From: Bacteriovoracaceae bacterium
GTDB lineage: Bacteria; Bdellovibrionota; Bacteriovoracia; Bacteriovoracales; Bacteriovoracaceae
Length of the DNA: 45,128 bases
Assembly (NCBI GenBank): GCA_018649885.1
Contig: JABIHA010000001.1
Span: 1 to 45,128 of the forward strand
Reading direction: 5' to 3'
The position numbers were made by a program, and so were the translations under genes. Positions 34,509 to 43,541 of this stretch are shown in pieces. Below the pieces are notes generated by a model that did no database searches, was not told where the DNA came from, and worked only from the letters and a program-made list of their open reading frames with translations. Each line of letters opens with the position of its first letter. The stretch's first letter is position 1.

Positions 34509-35777
34509 TTATTTGTGCTTCACCAAGTAAATGGCCAAAAAGTACTTATCCTTTTTGAGACGATTACGGTTTTTGATGCACCTGGTTGTAACCGGGGCCA
34601 GAAATGTATAGACTCCAGACTTAATACTCATATTAGGCCGTAGGCTAAACCTAAGTGGTGCAGAATCCTTGCACTGAAAGTAATCGATGCTAACAGATTT
34701 ATGTGAAAATTTAGATTTTCGGGTTAACCCTATGTAGACATTGTTAGAGATATTACTGAGCTCAATTGTAAGTGGAAGAGGCTTCTTTTCAGAGTCTAAG
34801 ACTTGCTCCATTAAACTATGAGAAGAGACAGGCGACAGTAGAGTCGCATAGTCCTTGAGCTCCTCTACGCCATCAGGGCCTATAATACTTGAAAGTGTTG
34901 GCAAATTTTTATGAGTGTTGTGATCAGCTATGGCCGACACAAGTCCCAAGGATTCATCGTAGGGTAAGATTTCCTTGATCCAATTAATAAGGCTTACGTG
35001 ATAGTAGCGAGCATTTTTTAAATGTCTGAGCTTTTCTGCTCTAATCAAAGATAGCTTTGCGCTGAAACGCTTGTATTTTTGGGTCCTCATTTTTTTCATC
35101 AGCAGGTGAGCATGATCACTTTCATAGTCACCTTCAATTTTGGCCTTTGCCTCTTCTTCTCTTTGCTCTATTTTTTGAAGAAAGCCTTTAAACTCGATTT
35201 CAGCAGAAATGACTGACTTGTATAGCCGAGTGCTCTTGCCTTTTTGACAGGTATTTTTATCAGGTCTTACCACCCAAAGGGCCTCATGAAAGAGAATTGC
35301 TCCTTGAGAGATCTCGCTCAATTGAAAAAAACTGGGGTAGAGGAATGTTTCACTCCCTATAGTTGAAGCGAATACAATGATTTCATCTTCAGAATTTTTG
35401 AGTCCAGAAATAGCTAGTGCTTCTTTGTAGATATCTTTGTAGCAATCACCAATATTGGCAGGTGGGATATCACTGGATACCCGGTAGTACTTTCTTTTTG
35501 GAGAGTTTGCAAAGAGGGCGGTCGTTAAGCGGGTTTTGATATGATGGGGGAGTCCAAGCTTTTTAACTCCTTTGAGTGCTATTCTTAGACCTGGTAATTT
35601 AGCTGGCCTAATTTCGGAAGTGTGCTGATTAAAGTACTCAGAGCTAAAGGTGGTCACCCCATTTTTTATTCTAAGGCCCCCGCCTCCATTGCCGACCATA
35701 TCTCCACCTGATTTGGCATAGGAGATTTGTTGGGAAAATAAAATGCAAACGAGTAGAAAGTGGCCATATATTTTCAT
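34509..35777 (-). CDS. Exported protein encoded directly after a TIGR02147-type regulator
   Basis: A 422-residue protein with a signal peptide (KIYGHFLLVCILFSQQISYA) and a mature start SGGDMVGNGGGG, a glycine-rich N-terminus I recall from many exported proteins of Bdellovibrio-like bacteria. A FHEALW segment near 170 has a His-Glu pair but not a full HExxH, so protease activity is not claimed. The middle (residues ~190-270) is charged and helical; the end (TRKSKFSHKSVSIDYFQCKD) looks beta-rich. Its ATG follows the stop of the regulator gene immediately (TAAATG), so the two are transcribed and probably co-translated. Function is unknown; the pairing suggests the regulator and the exported protein share a job. 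Confidence 0.75.
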   Translation of the reverse strand: MKIYGHFLLVCILFSQQISYAKSGGDMVGNGGGGLRIKNGVTTFSSEYFNQHTSEIRPAKLPGLRIALKGVKKLGLPHHIKTRLTTALFANSPKRKYYRVSSDIPPANIGDCYKDIYKEALAISGLKNSEDEIIVFASTIGSETFLYPSFFQLSEISQGAILFHEALWVVRPDKNTCQKGKSTRLYKSVISAEIEFKGFLQKIEQREEEAKAKIEGDYESDHAHLLMKKMRTQKYKRFSAKLSLIRAEKLRHLKNARYYHVSLINWIKEILPYDESLGLVSAIADHNTHKNLPTLSSIIGPDGVEELKDYATLLSPVSSHSLMEQVLDSEKKPLPLTIELSNISNNVYIGLTRKSKFSHKSVSIDYFQCKDSAPLRFSLRPNMSIKSGVYTFLAPVTTRCIKNRNRLKKDKYFLAIYLVKHK

Positions 35778-36542
35778 TTAAGACTCCAATGCGCTGGTAA
35801 GAGGAAAAAAGGCCAATGATAGCTCGTAAACCTTTTGGGGGTTTTCGGTACTCATAAGCTTTGACATCTCGGCCATAAAGTTAAGCATAAGCTTTTTGGC
35901 CTTGGGTAGATTTTCCTCGTCAATGGCCATAGTCATTGATCTTATATCTCTTTGGTCAACTGGGTCTTTTTCAAGGGACTCACTAGCTAACTGGAAAACC
36001 TCTTTGTGGAAATTTCTAATGCTCTGTGAAGGGATCTCTTCTGAGCTTCTCAAGCTTTTACCTGTCCTTACAAATCGTTGGTCTATTTTTTTTACAAGAC
36101 CTAGGAGCAAAAGATTTTCTAGGGCCTTCTCTATTTTTTCATAGTCAACGCCAATGGCCTTTGCCATTTTAGGTATATCTTCTTGGTAGGATTCAAGTTG
36201 AAGTAGGCTAAGTAGTGCCCAGACATATGGGTGAGAGATTAATTCAAAATCTTCTGGAGCCAGTTCAACATATCTGGCTGCGCTAAAGTAATTTTTTGTA
36301 CCTCTAACGGGGACTGAATGAATAAAGGCGGCACTTTGCTCGGGGCATAGACTTAATTTCTCGGCAATTCGAGTGGCCCTATTTTTAGATATTCCTCTTT
36401 TTCCTGAAAGAATTTCGGAAAGAGAAGATGGTGAAATTTCCAGAAATTTGGCAAAGGCCCTAAGTGAATAGTGAGAGTTTTTCTCACATCGCCTAGACAA
36501 CTCGCCTTGTAAGACCGTTTGATAGCTCACACGCACACACAT
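35778..36542 (-). CDS. TIGR02147 (DUF4423)-family transcriptional regulator
   Basis: A protein of about 254 residues, cytoplasmic. The N-terminal part is a Cro/CI-like helix-turn-helix (SLRAFAKFLEISPSSLSEIL, then GISKNRATRIAEKLSL), expected to bind DNA. The rest is the DUF4423 domain typical of TIGR02147 proteins (FSAARYVELAPEDFELISHP; FRLLGL-like ENLLLLGLVKKID; DQRDIRSMTMAIDEENLPKAKK). Such proteins are abundant in Fibrobacter and Bdellovibrio groups and their signals are unknown. The ATG at 36542 (GGGGG upstream) is preferred over a TTG at 36557. It is followed with no gap by the exported protein gene, and the beta-helix gene starts divergently 150 bp away, a possible second target. Confidence 0.88.
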   Translation of the reverse strand: MCVRVSYQTVLQGELSRRCEKNSHYSLRAFAKFLEISPSSLSEILSGKRGISKNRATRIAEKLSLCPEQSAAFIHSVPVRGTKNYFSAARYVELAPEDFELISHPYVWALLSLLQLESYQEDIPKMAKAIGVDYEKIEKALENLLLLGLVKKIDQRFVRTGKSLRSSEEIPSQSIRNFHKEVFQLASESLEKDPVDQRDIRSMTMAIDEENLPKAKKLMLNFMAEMSKLMSTENPQKVYELSLAFFPLTSALES

Positions 36543-36695
36543 AACCCCCGCTAACAATTTACTTCTTTATGCACAACCTAGGAGGCGAATATAGCAATAA
36601 AAGCCATTTGGCGCACCTCCAAAACCCTCAAAGCGGTTCCCTCAAGTATTGTTTTCACGGAACAGTCAAAAGTTCAGACATTCCGGGAAATAGCT

Positions 36696-38438
36696 GTGAA
36701 ATATCTACATAGAATGATCCGTTATACCGAAGCCCTAGGAGCTATGAACTGGATACTACTACTACTACTACTACTGATTTCAGCCGTTTTTTCTTTTGGG
36801 GTTTGGGCGGGGCCACCCTTGGCGGGGCCACCCTTGGCGGGGCCACCCTTGGCGGGGCCACCCTTGGCGGGGCCACCTACTTTGCACATCTATGTTGGCA
36901 AAGGGCCCAGTATTGATTCTAAGGGCACAAAGCTTATCCCCATGCCGTCACTTGAAATGGCCATAAAAAAGGCAAATGACAGCAACAAAAGGACTGTCAT
37001 CCATATTTCAGAGGGAGAGTTCTCGGTTGGTAATGGTCTCGCAATGGGGCCGGATATAGAGTTAGTCGGCGGTCATAAAATAGGGGATTATGATATTCGA
37101 GATCCTTCAAAATATATCACAAAAATAGTCCCTCTAAACCCTGGCGCAAAAGAGCATATGATTAAAGGCTTTGAAGGTCCCAATAGTTTTTCAGGGATTA
37201 GCTTTGAATCGGGGAAGAATAACCTTAGCTATTCACTATTTTTTGAAAGGGGTGGCTACGTTGTAAAAAACTGCAAATTTACAAGCTCAGGCGGCGGAGG
37301 AATAATCTCGCTTGCTGGGAGTGTGGAAGTTATTGATAGCCATTTTGTAATTTCAGGGCCGGCAAAGGCCTTCAAAGGTCACAACGGGAAGTTCTTTTTT
37401 AGAAATAATGAGGTAGAGGGAATGGTCTATGCGGATGGCGCCGCTGCTGATGGGGTTCCTTCACAAATCCATGGCAATAGAATTACCTGCGGCAACGATT
37501 TTTGTCCTGTGGCCTTGGAAATAAAAACTCCGGCCATTATCTACAAGAATCAAATTTTTGGAGGCAATACAAGTGGTGAGAGTATCGCCATGAGAATTCA
37601 ACATAATAATGGGAAGATTAGTAATTCCCTTGTATTTAAAAATCTCATAAGTGGTGGGGCCGCGACTGATAGTACAGGTATATTAGTTGGAACGGATAAT
37701 ATCCAAATATTTTCAAACCAAATAATGGGAGGCGCGGGCAAGACTCGCTCGATTGCCGTGAAAGTGGAGAGAAGCTCAGCGGTCTTCTATAATAATCTCA
37801 TTCATGGTGGAGAGTCCGAGTACCATTCCTATGCTATTCAGATTCAGAGCAAGGGCGTTCTTTCACGGCCTTCGTTTTTTAATAATACGATTAGTGGAGG
37901 CAAAGGAAAAAAGGAGACTATAAGTGTTCAACTTTTAAATTCAGCTGCTATTTTTGAAAATAATATTGTTTTTAATGATTCCAAGGCGAGAAGCTGCTTT
38001 TACGTACACTTCGATAAACAAAAGAAAAAAGTCGACTATATGACTCATTTAAATATTTCCAATAATAACCTATCCCAGTGTGATGCTGTCGTAGAATGGG
38101 CAGGGGAGCCGCCATTTAACTGCAGTTCTAATAACGATGGCGATAAGAATGATAGAACTTGTGGAGTTGGCGATTTAGAGGCCTCTAAAAGGTCAAAGCA
38201 ATTTTCCAGAAACCACCAAACGAAAGTGAATTTTGTAAGTCTGAAAGGGCCAGATGGTAAGGTCAAAAGTTTATCTGATAATGATTGGAGGCTGCCAGCA
38301 TCGGTGAACCCAAAAATTAGTGCAGGGGGAGTCAATGGTGCCAATCATGGTTGGCCCGTAAAAGAAGACTTCAGTGGCCACAGACGTACTGGAAAGGGAG
38401 CTCATGGCTGGAGCCTTGGGGCGTTTGAAGCAGACTAG
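36696..38438 (+). CDS. Exported right-handed beta-helix protein with repeat-built N-terminus
   Basis: A 580-residue protein if started at the GTG of 36696. The ATG at 36744 (AGGAG just upstream, 2-nt gap) gives the cleaner signal peptide NWILLLLLLLISAVFSFGVWA and may be the true start. After it come four GPPLA repeats. From ~100 onward, parallel beta-helix rungs with Asn ladders recur (VVKNCKFTSSGGG; IFSNQIMGGAG; VFYNNLIHGGE; SFFNNTISGGK; IFENNIVFND), as in PbH1-type pectate-lyase-like folds. These proteins bind or cleave polysaccharides or serve as adhesins; no catalytic residue was identified. The end contains HRRTGKGAHGWSLGAFE. It is exported and divergent from the TIGR02147 gene. Confidence 0.85.
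   Translation: MKYLHRMIRYTEALGAMNWILLLLLLLISAVFSFGVWAGPPLAGPPLAGPPLAGPPLAGPPTLHIYVGKGPSIDSKGTKLIPMPSLEMAIKKANDSNKRTVIHISEGEFSVGNGLAMGPDIELVGGHKIGDYDIRDPSKYITKIVPLNPGAKEHMIKGFEGPNSFSGISFESGKNNLSYSLFFERGGYVVKNCKFTSSGGGGIISLAGSVEVIDSHFVISGPAKAFKGHNGKFFFRNNEVEGMVYADGAAADGVPSQIHGNRITCGNDFCPVALEIKTPAIIYKNQIFGGNTSGESIAMRIQHNNGKISNSLVFKNLISGGAATDSTGILVGTDNIQIFSNQIMGGAGKTRSIAVKVERSSAVFYNNLIHGGESEYHSYAIQIQSKGVLSRPSFFNNTISGGKGKKETISVQLLNSAAIFENNIVFNDSKARSCFYVHFDKQKKKVDYMTHLNISNNNLSQCDAVVEWAGEPPFNCSSNNDGDKNDRTCGVGDLEASKRSKQFSRNHQTKVNFVSLKGPDGKVKSLSDNDWRLPASVNPKISAGGVNGANHGWPVKEDFSGHRRTGKGAHGWSLGAFEAD
36756..36877 (+). repeat. Microsatellite and 15-bp tandem repeat at 5' end of the beta-helix gene
   Basis: Six CTA codons plus CTG (36756-36776) encode seven leucines in the signal peptide. 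Then gcggggccacccttg repeats four times perfectly (36807-36866) with a partial fifth copy to 36877, encoding AGPPL units. Both units are multiples of three, so slippage changes the length of the signal-peptide core and linker without a frameshift. Confidence 0.92.
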
Positions 38439-39496
38439 TTTGCCTTTGTAACCATCTGCTCGCTGGTGCAACTATTTAAACCCTTTTTGTATTCTAAAAG
38501 CTTTCTACATTTGCGCTGGTCTTCATTGTAGAAGCTGCATTTTAAGTCCAGTGCAATTAAATCAACGATAGTGTCTCTTTTAGCATCTCCGCCATTGTAG
38601 GGATAATTGTGAAAAGTGGAGAGATGATGAGTTTTGAAGCATCCAATTAGCTCTCCCAGCTTCATGGTTTCAGTGGGGGCAATGCCATCACTGTGAAATC
38701 TTCCAGTACTCGCTTTATTTAGTGACTTATCTACAATTGAAGCAAGGTAGTAAAAAAGTTGATGGATTTTCTTATGGTGGAAGCTCATCTTTTTTTCTTC
38801 TTTTCCCATATAAAAAGCCACACTTTTGTATAAAACGTCATCTCTATCTTTAATCTCTTTGTTAAATTTTTTCATTTCGACAGTATTGGCCTGATTAAGG
38901 CCATTAACGAAATCAAGTTTGAGTTTCGCTACTTTTTTGCTGAAGCTTTTGGTGGAGAGTTTTCCAGCAATTGATTTCAATGTTTGATATCGAGCTATCG
39001 CCTTACTCTTTTCCACGTCACTCAAGCTAGATTCATTAATGAGCATATCAGCAATGGCCTGATCAAGATCGAGTTTTTTTTCTTTCATGATTTTGAGGAT
39101 GATATCGGCAAGGGGGCTTCCTCCATGTGGTGAAGCGGTTGTGTATAGTGAGAGGCATTTTTTATTAAGTTGATACTGTTCAAGATATTTTGAAATCATA
39201 TAGCGCGCGATAAGGCCGCCATAACTGTGCGCCACTATATGGCAATTTTGATTTGGCTTAAGGCGGTTTTTTATTTTTTGAATAGTGAACTTTGCTCTCT
39301 GATCAGTTGTCCCTCCAAACATTCCGGGGACAAAGTAGAAATCAAATCCCTTTTTTTTAAATAGGGGTTCTAAGGTTGAAAAGTCAGACCCTGCTATTCC
39401 CGAAATAAAAAAGATGATGGGTTTTTCACTACTTGCATAAAGTGTTGTGGAAAGTGTAAATACACTTAAGGCCACTAATAAAAGTGTTGATCTCAT
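38435..39496 (-). CDS. Exported lipase / PGAP1-like alpha/beta hydrolase
   Basis: A 353-residue protein with a signal peptide (RSTLLLVALSVFTLSTTLYA) and a GxSxG-type nucleophile elbow AHSYGG (S91). The oxyanion/cap region starts IFFISGIAGSD; candidate triad partners are the Asp in SDGIAPTE and the His in HLSTFHNY near 300. The strand pattern and ASPHGGSPLAD loop are typical of bacterial triacylglycerol lipases and the PGAP1-like group. It should hydrolyse lipids or esters outside the cytoplasm. It is convergent with the beta-helix gene, overlapping its last 4 bp, and lies 44 bp after the following lipoprotein gene on the same strand. Confidence 0.85.
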   Translation of the reverse strand: MRSTLLLVALSVFTLSTTLYASSEKPIIFFISGIAGSDFSTLEPLFKKKGFDFYFVPGMFGGTTDQRAKFTIQKIKNRLKPNQNCHIVAHSYGGLIARYMISKYLEQYQLNKKCLSLYTTASPHGGSPLADIILKIMKEKKLDLDQAIADMLINESSLSDVEKSKAIARYQTLKSIAGKLSTKSFSKKVAKLKLDFVNGLNQANTVEMKKFNKEIKDRDDVLYKSVAFYMGKEEKKMSFHHKKIHQLFYYLASIVDKSLNKASTGRFHSDGIAPTETMKLGELIGCFKTHHLSTFHNYPYNGGDAKRDTIVDLIALDLKCSFYNEDQRKCRKLLEYKKGLNSCTSEQMVTKAN

Positions 39497-39540
39497 GGTT
39501 CTCTAATCCTTACTCTAGTCACAAAGTAATATATAGTAAT

Positions 39541-41967
39541 TTAGCGAGGGACAACTTTATCAATATAGCAATCAGGATGCGGAATAATACTGGCCGGAAC
39601 TAAATTGACAAGCACCTTCGCCAGTTCTAGTCTTCCTGGTCTTGGCCTTTTTCTTTTGATTTTTCTCTTTAAAAAGAGGTAGTAAGGAATCAGCGGCATC
39701 ATCTTGACCTTCGGATCAGGTAGGGCCAAAAGCTCTGTTTCAGACATTGTCTCTAATGCCTCTTTCATATTAACTACTGCCTTTGTAGGTAATTCACCTT
39801 TTATTATAAGGTAGAAGAAAACAGTTCTTGCTAGTTTTTCTAATTTCTTTTCACGCTTTTCTGGATTTTTAATATGATCCATTCCCATATCGAGTGAAAT
39901 TAGGATTTTATAAATAGCGGTCTTAAAGTGCTTAAAGACTCTATAGAGTTCATTAGATTTAAGAGACGCCTTAAATGGGTCATTGTGGTTAATATCAAGT
40001 CTTCCATTTCGATTAGTATCAAATCGAAGGAAGGCCTCTTCAATAGATATAAAGCCACCACCGATGAGAGTGAGGTCTTTAAATCTGATGGATATTTCCA
40101 TATCAGGATTTTCGTCTGCATAGTCAAAAGGACAGTGTCTTGAGAACTTACTTACGGCCCTTATATACCTGGCCTTATCCTTAATGGTCCACTTATCCCT
40201 TTGGGCCGCTTCAAAAAAGGCCGGAAATCTCTTTTGGAAGGGAAGAAGTGCATCGTAGAAGTTTTCAAAAAAGTACTTAGTACCTATTCCAATTGGATAT
40301 TCATTGGGATCGCATGACTTAAATTTAGAACATTTTTCCAAAATAATTTGTCTTTGTATTGAACACTGTTCATCGTCTTTGCAATTTTTCTCCATTCTGG
40401 GATAAATATCATCAGAGAAGTGAACACTACTCATATCCATTAGGACAACACCAATAATTTCTTCTAACTCTAGAAGGTCATTTCCGTTAGAGTGGTTTCT
40501 GAAATAATCTGCCATAAGCGATTGAGAATTTACCATTCTGATAACAGGGTTTCTCCAAAAACCCATCTCAGTGACAAAGTCTTGGTAATCATCGATAATT
40601 TTTTTAAAGCCAGAAGTGGTGAGACCTGAGGTTCCGCCCTTACTCGTTCCATATACTTTTATAAATTGCTCGATGACGTATTCCATGACACCTATTTCGA
40701 TAACTCCTCTTTTACTTCTTTCTATTTCGTATCCAAAAGCTGAGAAACCTTTCTCAATAGGCATGTATTTATAGGTTTTAAGTATTCTTTTAAATATAGA
40801 ATTAAGCCTATCTTTTGAAGGGTCGGCAAGCGTTAAGCTTTGAGGATCAACTTCTTCTGATCCTGCTAGGTAGTCCTCATTTGTATCGTAGAGTTTATGA
40901 AAATGTTGAATGCGATTTAATACTTCTCTGAAGTGAAAAATAACCTTTTTTATATCTTGATAAGAAAACCAGTCGCTATCTGTACCTAAAAATTTCTTTT
41001 TTGCCGTTTTGACTGAATCGTAGAGCTCGCTTAAATCAAAGAAATTCATTTCAAGCGACTCTGTAAAGCTCATCATTTCTTTTATTGTAAAATATGGGTA
41101 ATCTTCACCTTCATAATACAGAAGTCCTTCGAAATCATCTAGCGCCTTTTTCAGGAACTTCATGTGAGAGTCCATACTATTAAATTTTATATGCGGTATT
41201 AGGAACAAATCTAGTATTGTTGGCCCAAGAGTAGGGAGGATATCAAGTAGTCTTTTTATTTCATCATATGTATAGAGATCTTGGTTTCCTCCAAGAAATA
41301 CAACTTTAATGCTTCTCATTTTCTCAGCATCTTTTACTAACTTTTCATTGTCTTCCATTGAAATGAGTTTCAATATGGACTGGGTAGAGAGCTCTTCATA
41401 TGTGTTGTTATGCTTTTTTATATTTCGATTGATAATACTCGATAACACTTTAAATCCTTCAACGGCTTTTTTTCTGTAAAAAAGAAATTCGCTCTCTTTT
41501 AGCGTATCTTGCTTACTTCTAATTTTGTAGGCCTGGAAAATGGGAATGAGTGCTTGGTTAACATCCACTAGAAAGTCGAATAGGTTGTTGAGGTTACTGA
41601 CGCTAATATGGCCTTCAGATTCTCCGAAGATATGCTTATTGACAGTGAAGAGCATGGTGACACCATCAATTGTATCTCTATCACTTCCTAGAAATTTTTG
41701 TAGAAATCTTTGCAACTCTTTTCTATCAAGTAGTTCTGGATTAACTCTTTGATCAACCAGAGCATAGAAATTGAGTTTTCTTTGAACATATCTTAGTTCT
41801 GCAGAGATATCTTCTTCTAAGAATTTTCTAAGTTTACTTAGATCAACCACTGCATCAGATTCACTCATTCCAGCGCCGAGAGAATTAGAAGGCGGTGGCG
41901 GATCGTTAAAGAACTTACAAGATGAAGAAACAAGAATAATTAATAGGACAATGAATGTTCTTTTCAC
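39541..41967 (-). CDS. Lipoprotein with recurring EF-hand-like segments
   Basis: An 808-residue lipoprotein (lipobox SSSC at about residue 17, then a PPPP linker), so exported and lipid-anchored. Start is GTG at 41967. Short acidic segments recur every 20-100 residues and look like degenerate EF-hand loops: KFLGSDRDTI (~91), FGESEGHISVSNL (~114), FLGGNQDLYTYDEI (~224), YYEGEDYPYFTI (~284), FLGTDSDWFSYQDI (~326), DTNRNGRLDINHND (~645). The last is the closest to a true Ca-binding loop. Much of the rest is helical. No catalytic motif was found. It may be a Ca-dependent scaffold on the cell surface. It is upstream of the lipase gene on the same strand, probably an operon. Not recognised as a known family. 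Confidence 0.72.
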   Translation of the reverse strand: MKRTFIVLLIILVSSSCKFFNDPPPPSNSLGAGMSESDAVVDLSKLRKFLEEDISAELRYVQRKLNFYALVDQRVNPELLDRKELQRFLQKFLGSDRDTIDGVTMLFTVNKHIFGESEGHISVSNLNNLFDFLVDVNQALIPIFQAYKIRSKQDTLKESEFLFYRKKAVEGFKVLSSIINRNIKKHNNTYEELSTQSILKLISMEDNEKLVKDAEKMRSIKVVFLGGNQDLYTYDEIKRLLDILPTLGPTILDLFLIPHIKFNSMDSHMKFLKKALDDFEGLLYYEGEDYPYFTIKEMMSFTESLEMNFFDLSELYDSVKTAKKKFLGTDSDWFSYQDIKKVIFHFREVLNRIQHFHKLYDTNEDYLAGSEEVDPQSLTLADPSKDRLNSIFKRILKTYKYMPIEKGFSAFGYEIERSKRGVIEIGVMEYVIEQFIKVYGTSKGGTSGLTTSGFKKIIDDYQDFVTEMGFWRNPVIRMVNSQSLMADYFRNHSNGNDLLELEEIIGVVLMDMSSVHFSDDIYPRMEKNCKDDEQCSIQRQIILEKCSKFKSCDPNEYPIGIGTKYFFENFYDALLPFQKRFPAFFEAAQRDKWTIKDKARYIRAVSKFSRHCPFDYADENPDMEISIRFKDLTLIGGGFISIEEAFLRFDTNRNGRLDINHNDPFKASLKSNELYRVFKHFKTAIYKILISLDMGMDHIKNPEKREKKLEKLARTVFFYLIIKGELPTKAVVNMKEALETMSETELLALPDPKVKMMPLIPYYLFLKRKIKRKRPRPGRLELAKVLVNLVPASIIPHPDCYIDKVVPR

Positions 41968-42086
41968 TAAGTGTACCCGATCGTCTAGTCAGTTAAATAA
42001 TTTTTCCATCACCTTGTTACCATAGATGAAGGTTTCATGGGGAAAGTTGGAAAGATTTATATGTCTCAAATTTGTAAATTTTACAA

Positions 42087-43541
42087 TTATGGAACTTGTC
42101 TTTTAAAAGAACCAAAAAGTGGGTCCTTCGTTTCTTTCATATGAGTTAAAAGTCTTCTTTTCATTGTTTCGATCTTAGATGAAAACTTGGATCTGTCGTA
42201 AAGATTGTTGAGTGCATCTGGGTCTTTGTCTAAATCGTAGAATTCGTGAGGAATCCGGTGCTGGAATATGCGCACCCTGTTTCTAATCTCTTCATTACTC
42301 TCTGAAGCAGCGACCATTGCTTTCCAAGTCATGCCACTTTGAGATTCATTTTTAAATATTTTAACATTGTCGGCCCAGTCATTATATATATAGGCATTTT
42401 CTTCATCGACAATCGCTCTCATAGGATAGGCCTTACCTCTTACCGTTTTATACATATAGGTAAAAACCACATCTCTACCATTTTGCTTTTGTCCTTTTAG
42501 TAGAGGTGCAAATGATCTTCCATCAAGCTTTAAATCGCCTTTAATGCCTACCAAATCCAAAAGGGTTGGCATCATATCTACTCCTGAGACGAAGTGCTCT
42601 CGATCGATTCCACCGGCTTCAGTCATGCCTGGAACCCTAATCAAAAGAGGAGTTTTAGTGCTATTTAAATAGACATTTGTTTTGGCATAGGGAAATGCCA
42701 TACCGTTATCAGACAGTAGAACAATTATGGTTTTATTATAGAGTCCACTTTCTTTGAGTGCATCTATAGTTCGACCAATAACCTGATCTCCTCGGTGGAC
42801 AGAGGTGTAATACTGGGCAACTTCTTTTCTTACTTTAGGTATGTCTGGCAAAAAACCTGGAACTTCTATTTCTGAGGGTTTGTAGACCTTGTCTACTGTT
42901 GGCACACTATGACCACGGGCCCGCGCTTTTTTCTTCTCAGAGTTTGAGGTGGCAAAAGGTCTATGGGGATCAGCAGAGTTAACCATAAGAAAAAATGGTT
43001 TTGATTGCTTTTTTGATTTGTTAATAAATCTTTTAACTGTCTGATAAAATTTTTCAGGATCTCGGGCCATTCCCAACTGATCGCTCCCCACTTTGAGGTC
43101 CCATGGAAATTTACTTGCTGGAGCTAAGTGTTTAACCTTGTGGAGAATTCCATTTCTGTATCCATTGTCACGTAAAACTTCTTGAAGTGTGGTGTGGGAT
43201 GGATCAATTGGTTCAAAGCCAGTAGCACCCATATTGTGAGGAAATTTTCCTGTCATCATCACCTGTCTGCTTGGCTGGCAAACAGCAATGGTGACATGGG
43301 CCTTATCAAAGAAGAACGAGTCTTCTCTTAATTTATCTATATTAGGAGAGATATTTTTAACACTTGAGCCAGTTATTCCAAGGGAGTTGTAGTTAAGATC
43401 ATCTAGTGTAATAAACAAGATGTTCATCTTCTCCCTTCGGACTTCCGCTGTGGCCTTCTTGGGAAATAAACGGCCTGAAAGCATCAAACTGCCTCCGGCC
43501 AAAAAACTATTAATTAAAAATTTCCTTCGATTACCGTCCAT
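42087..43541 (-). CDS. Sulfatase (type I, formylglycine)
   Basis: A 484-residue enzyme that hydrolyses sulfate esters, close to iduronate-2-sulfatase-type enzymes. The FGly consensus C-x-P-S-R is present (CQPSR, C88), which a formylglycine-generating enzyme must modify. Metal ligands are seen in ILFITLDDLN (D47, D48) and in the SDNGMAF block (D/N). The N-terminus has a twin-arginine-like signal (NRRKFLINSFLAGG) followed by a Gly/Ser segment, so Tat export is likely. Length is normal. The gene overlaps the upstream alpha/beta hydrolase by 11 bp, so they form an operon. The substrate is unknown; no formylglycine-generating enzyme is in this window. Confidence 0.92.
   Translation of the reverse strand: MDGNRRKFLINSFLAGGSLMLSGRLFPKKATAEVRREKMNILFITLDDLNYNSLGITGSSVKNISPNIDKLREDSFFFDKAHVTIAVCQPSRQVMMTGKFPHNMGATGFEPIDPSHTTLQEVLRDNGYRNGILHKVKHLAPASKFPWDLKVGSDQLGMARDPEKFYQTVKRFINKSKKQSKPFFLMVNSADPHRPFATSNSEKKKARARGHSVPTVDKVYKPSEIEVPGFLPDIPKVRKEVAQYYTSVHRGDQVIGRTIDALKESGLYNKTIIVLLSDNGMAFPYAKTNVYLNSTKTPLLIRVPGMTEAGGIDREHFVSGVDMMPTLLDLVGIKGDLKLDGRSFAPLLKGQKQNGRDVVFTYMYKTVRGKAYPMRAIVDEENAYIYNDWADNVKIFKNESQSGMTWKAMVAASESNEEIRNRVRIFQHRIPHEFYDLDKDPDALNNLYDRSKFSSKIETMKRRLLTHMKETKDPLFGSFKRQVP

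Noticed and set aside
36807..36877. CRISPR array
   Set aside because: The 15-bp units are directly tandem with no spacers and lie in frame inside a coding sequence.
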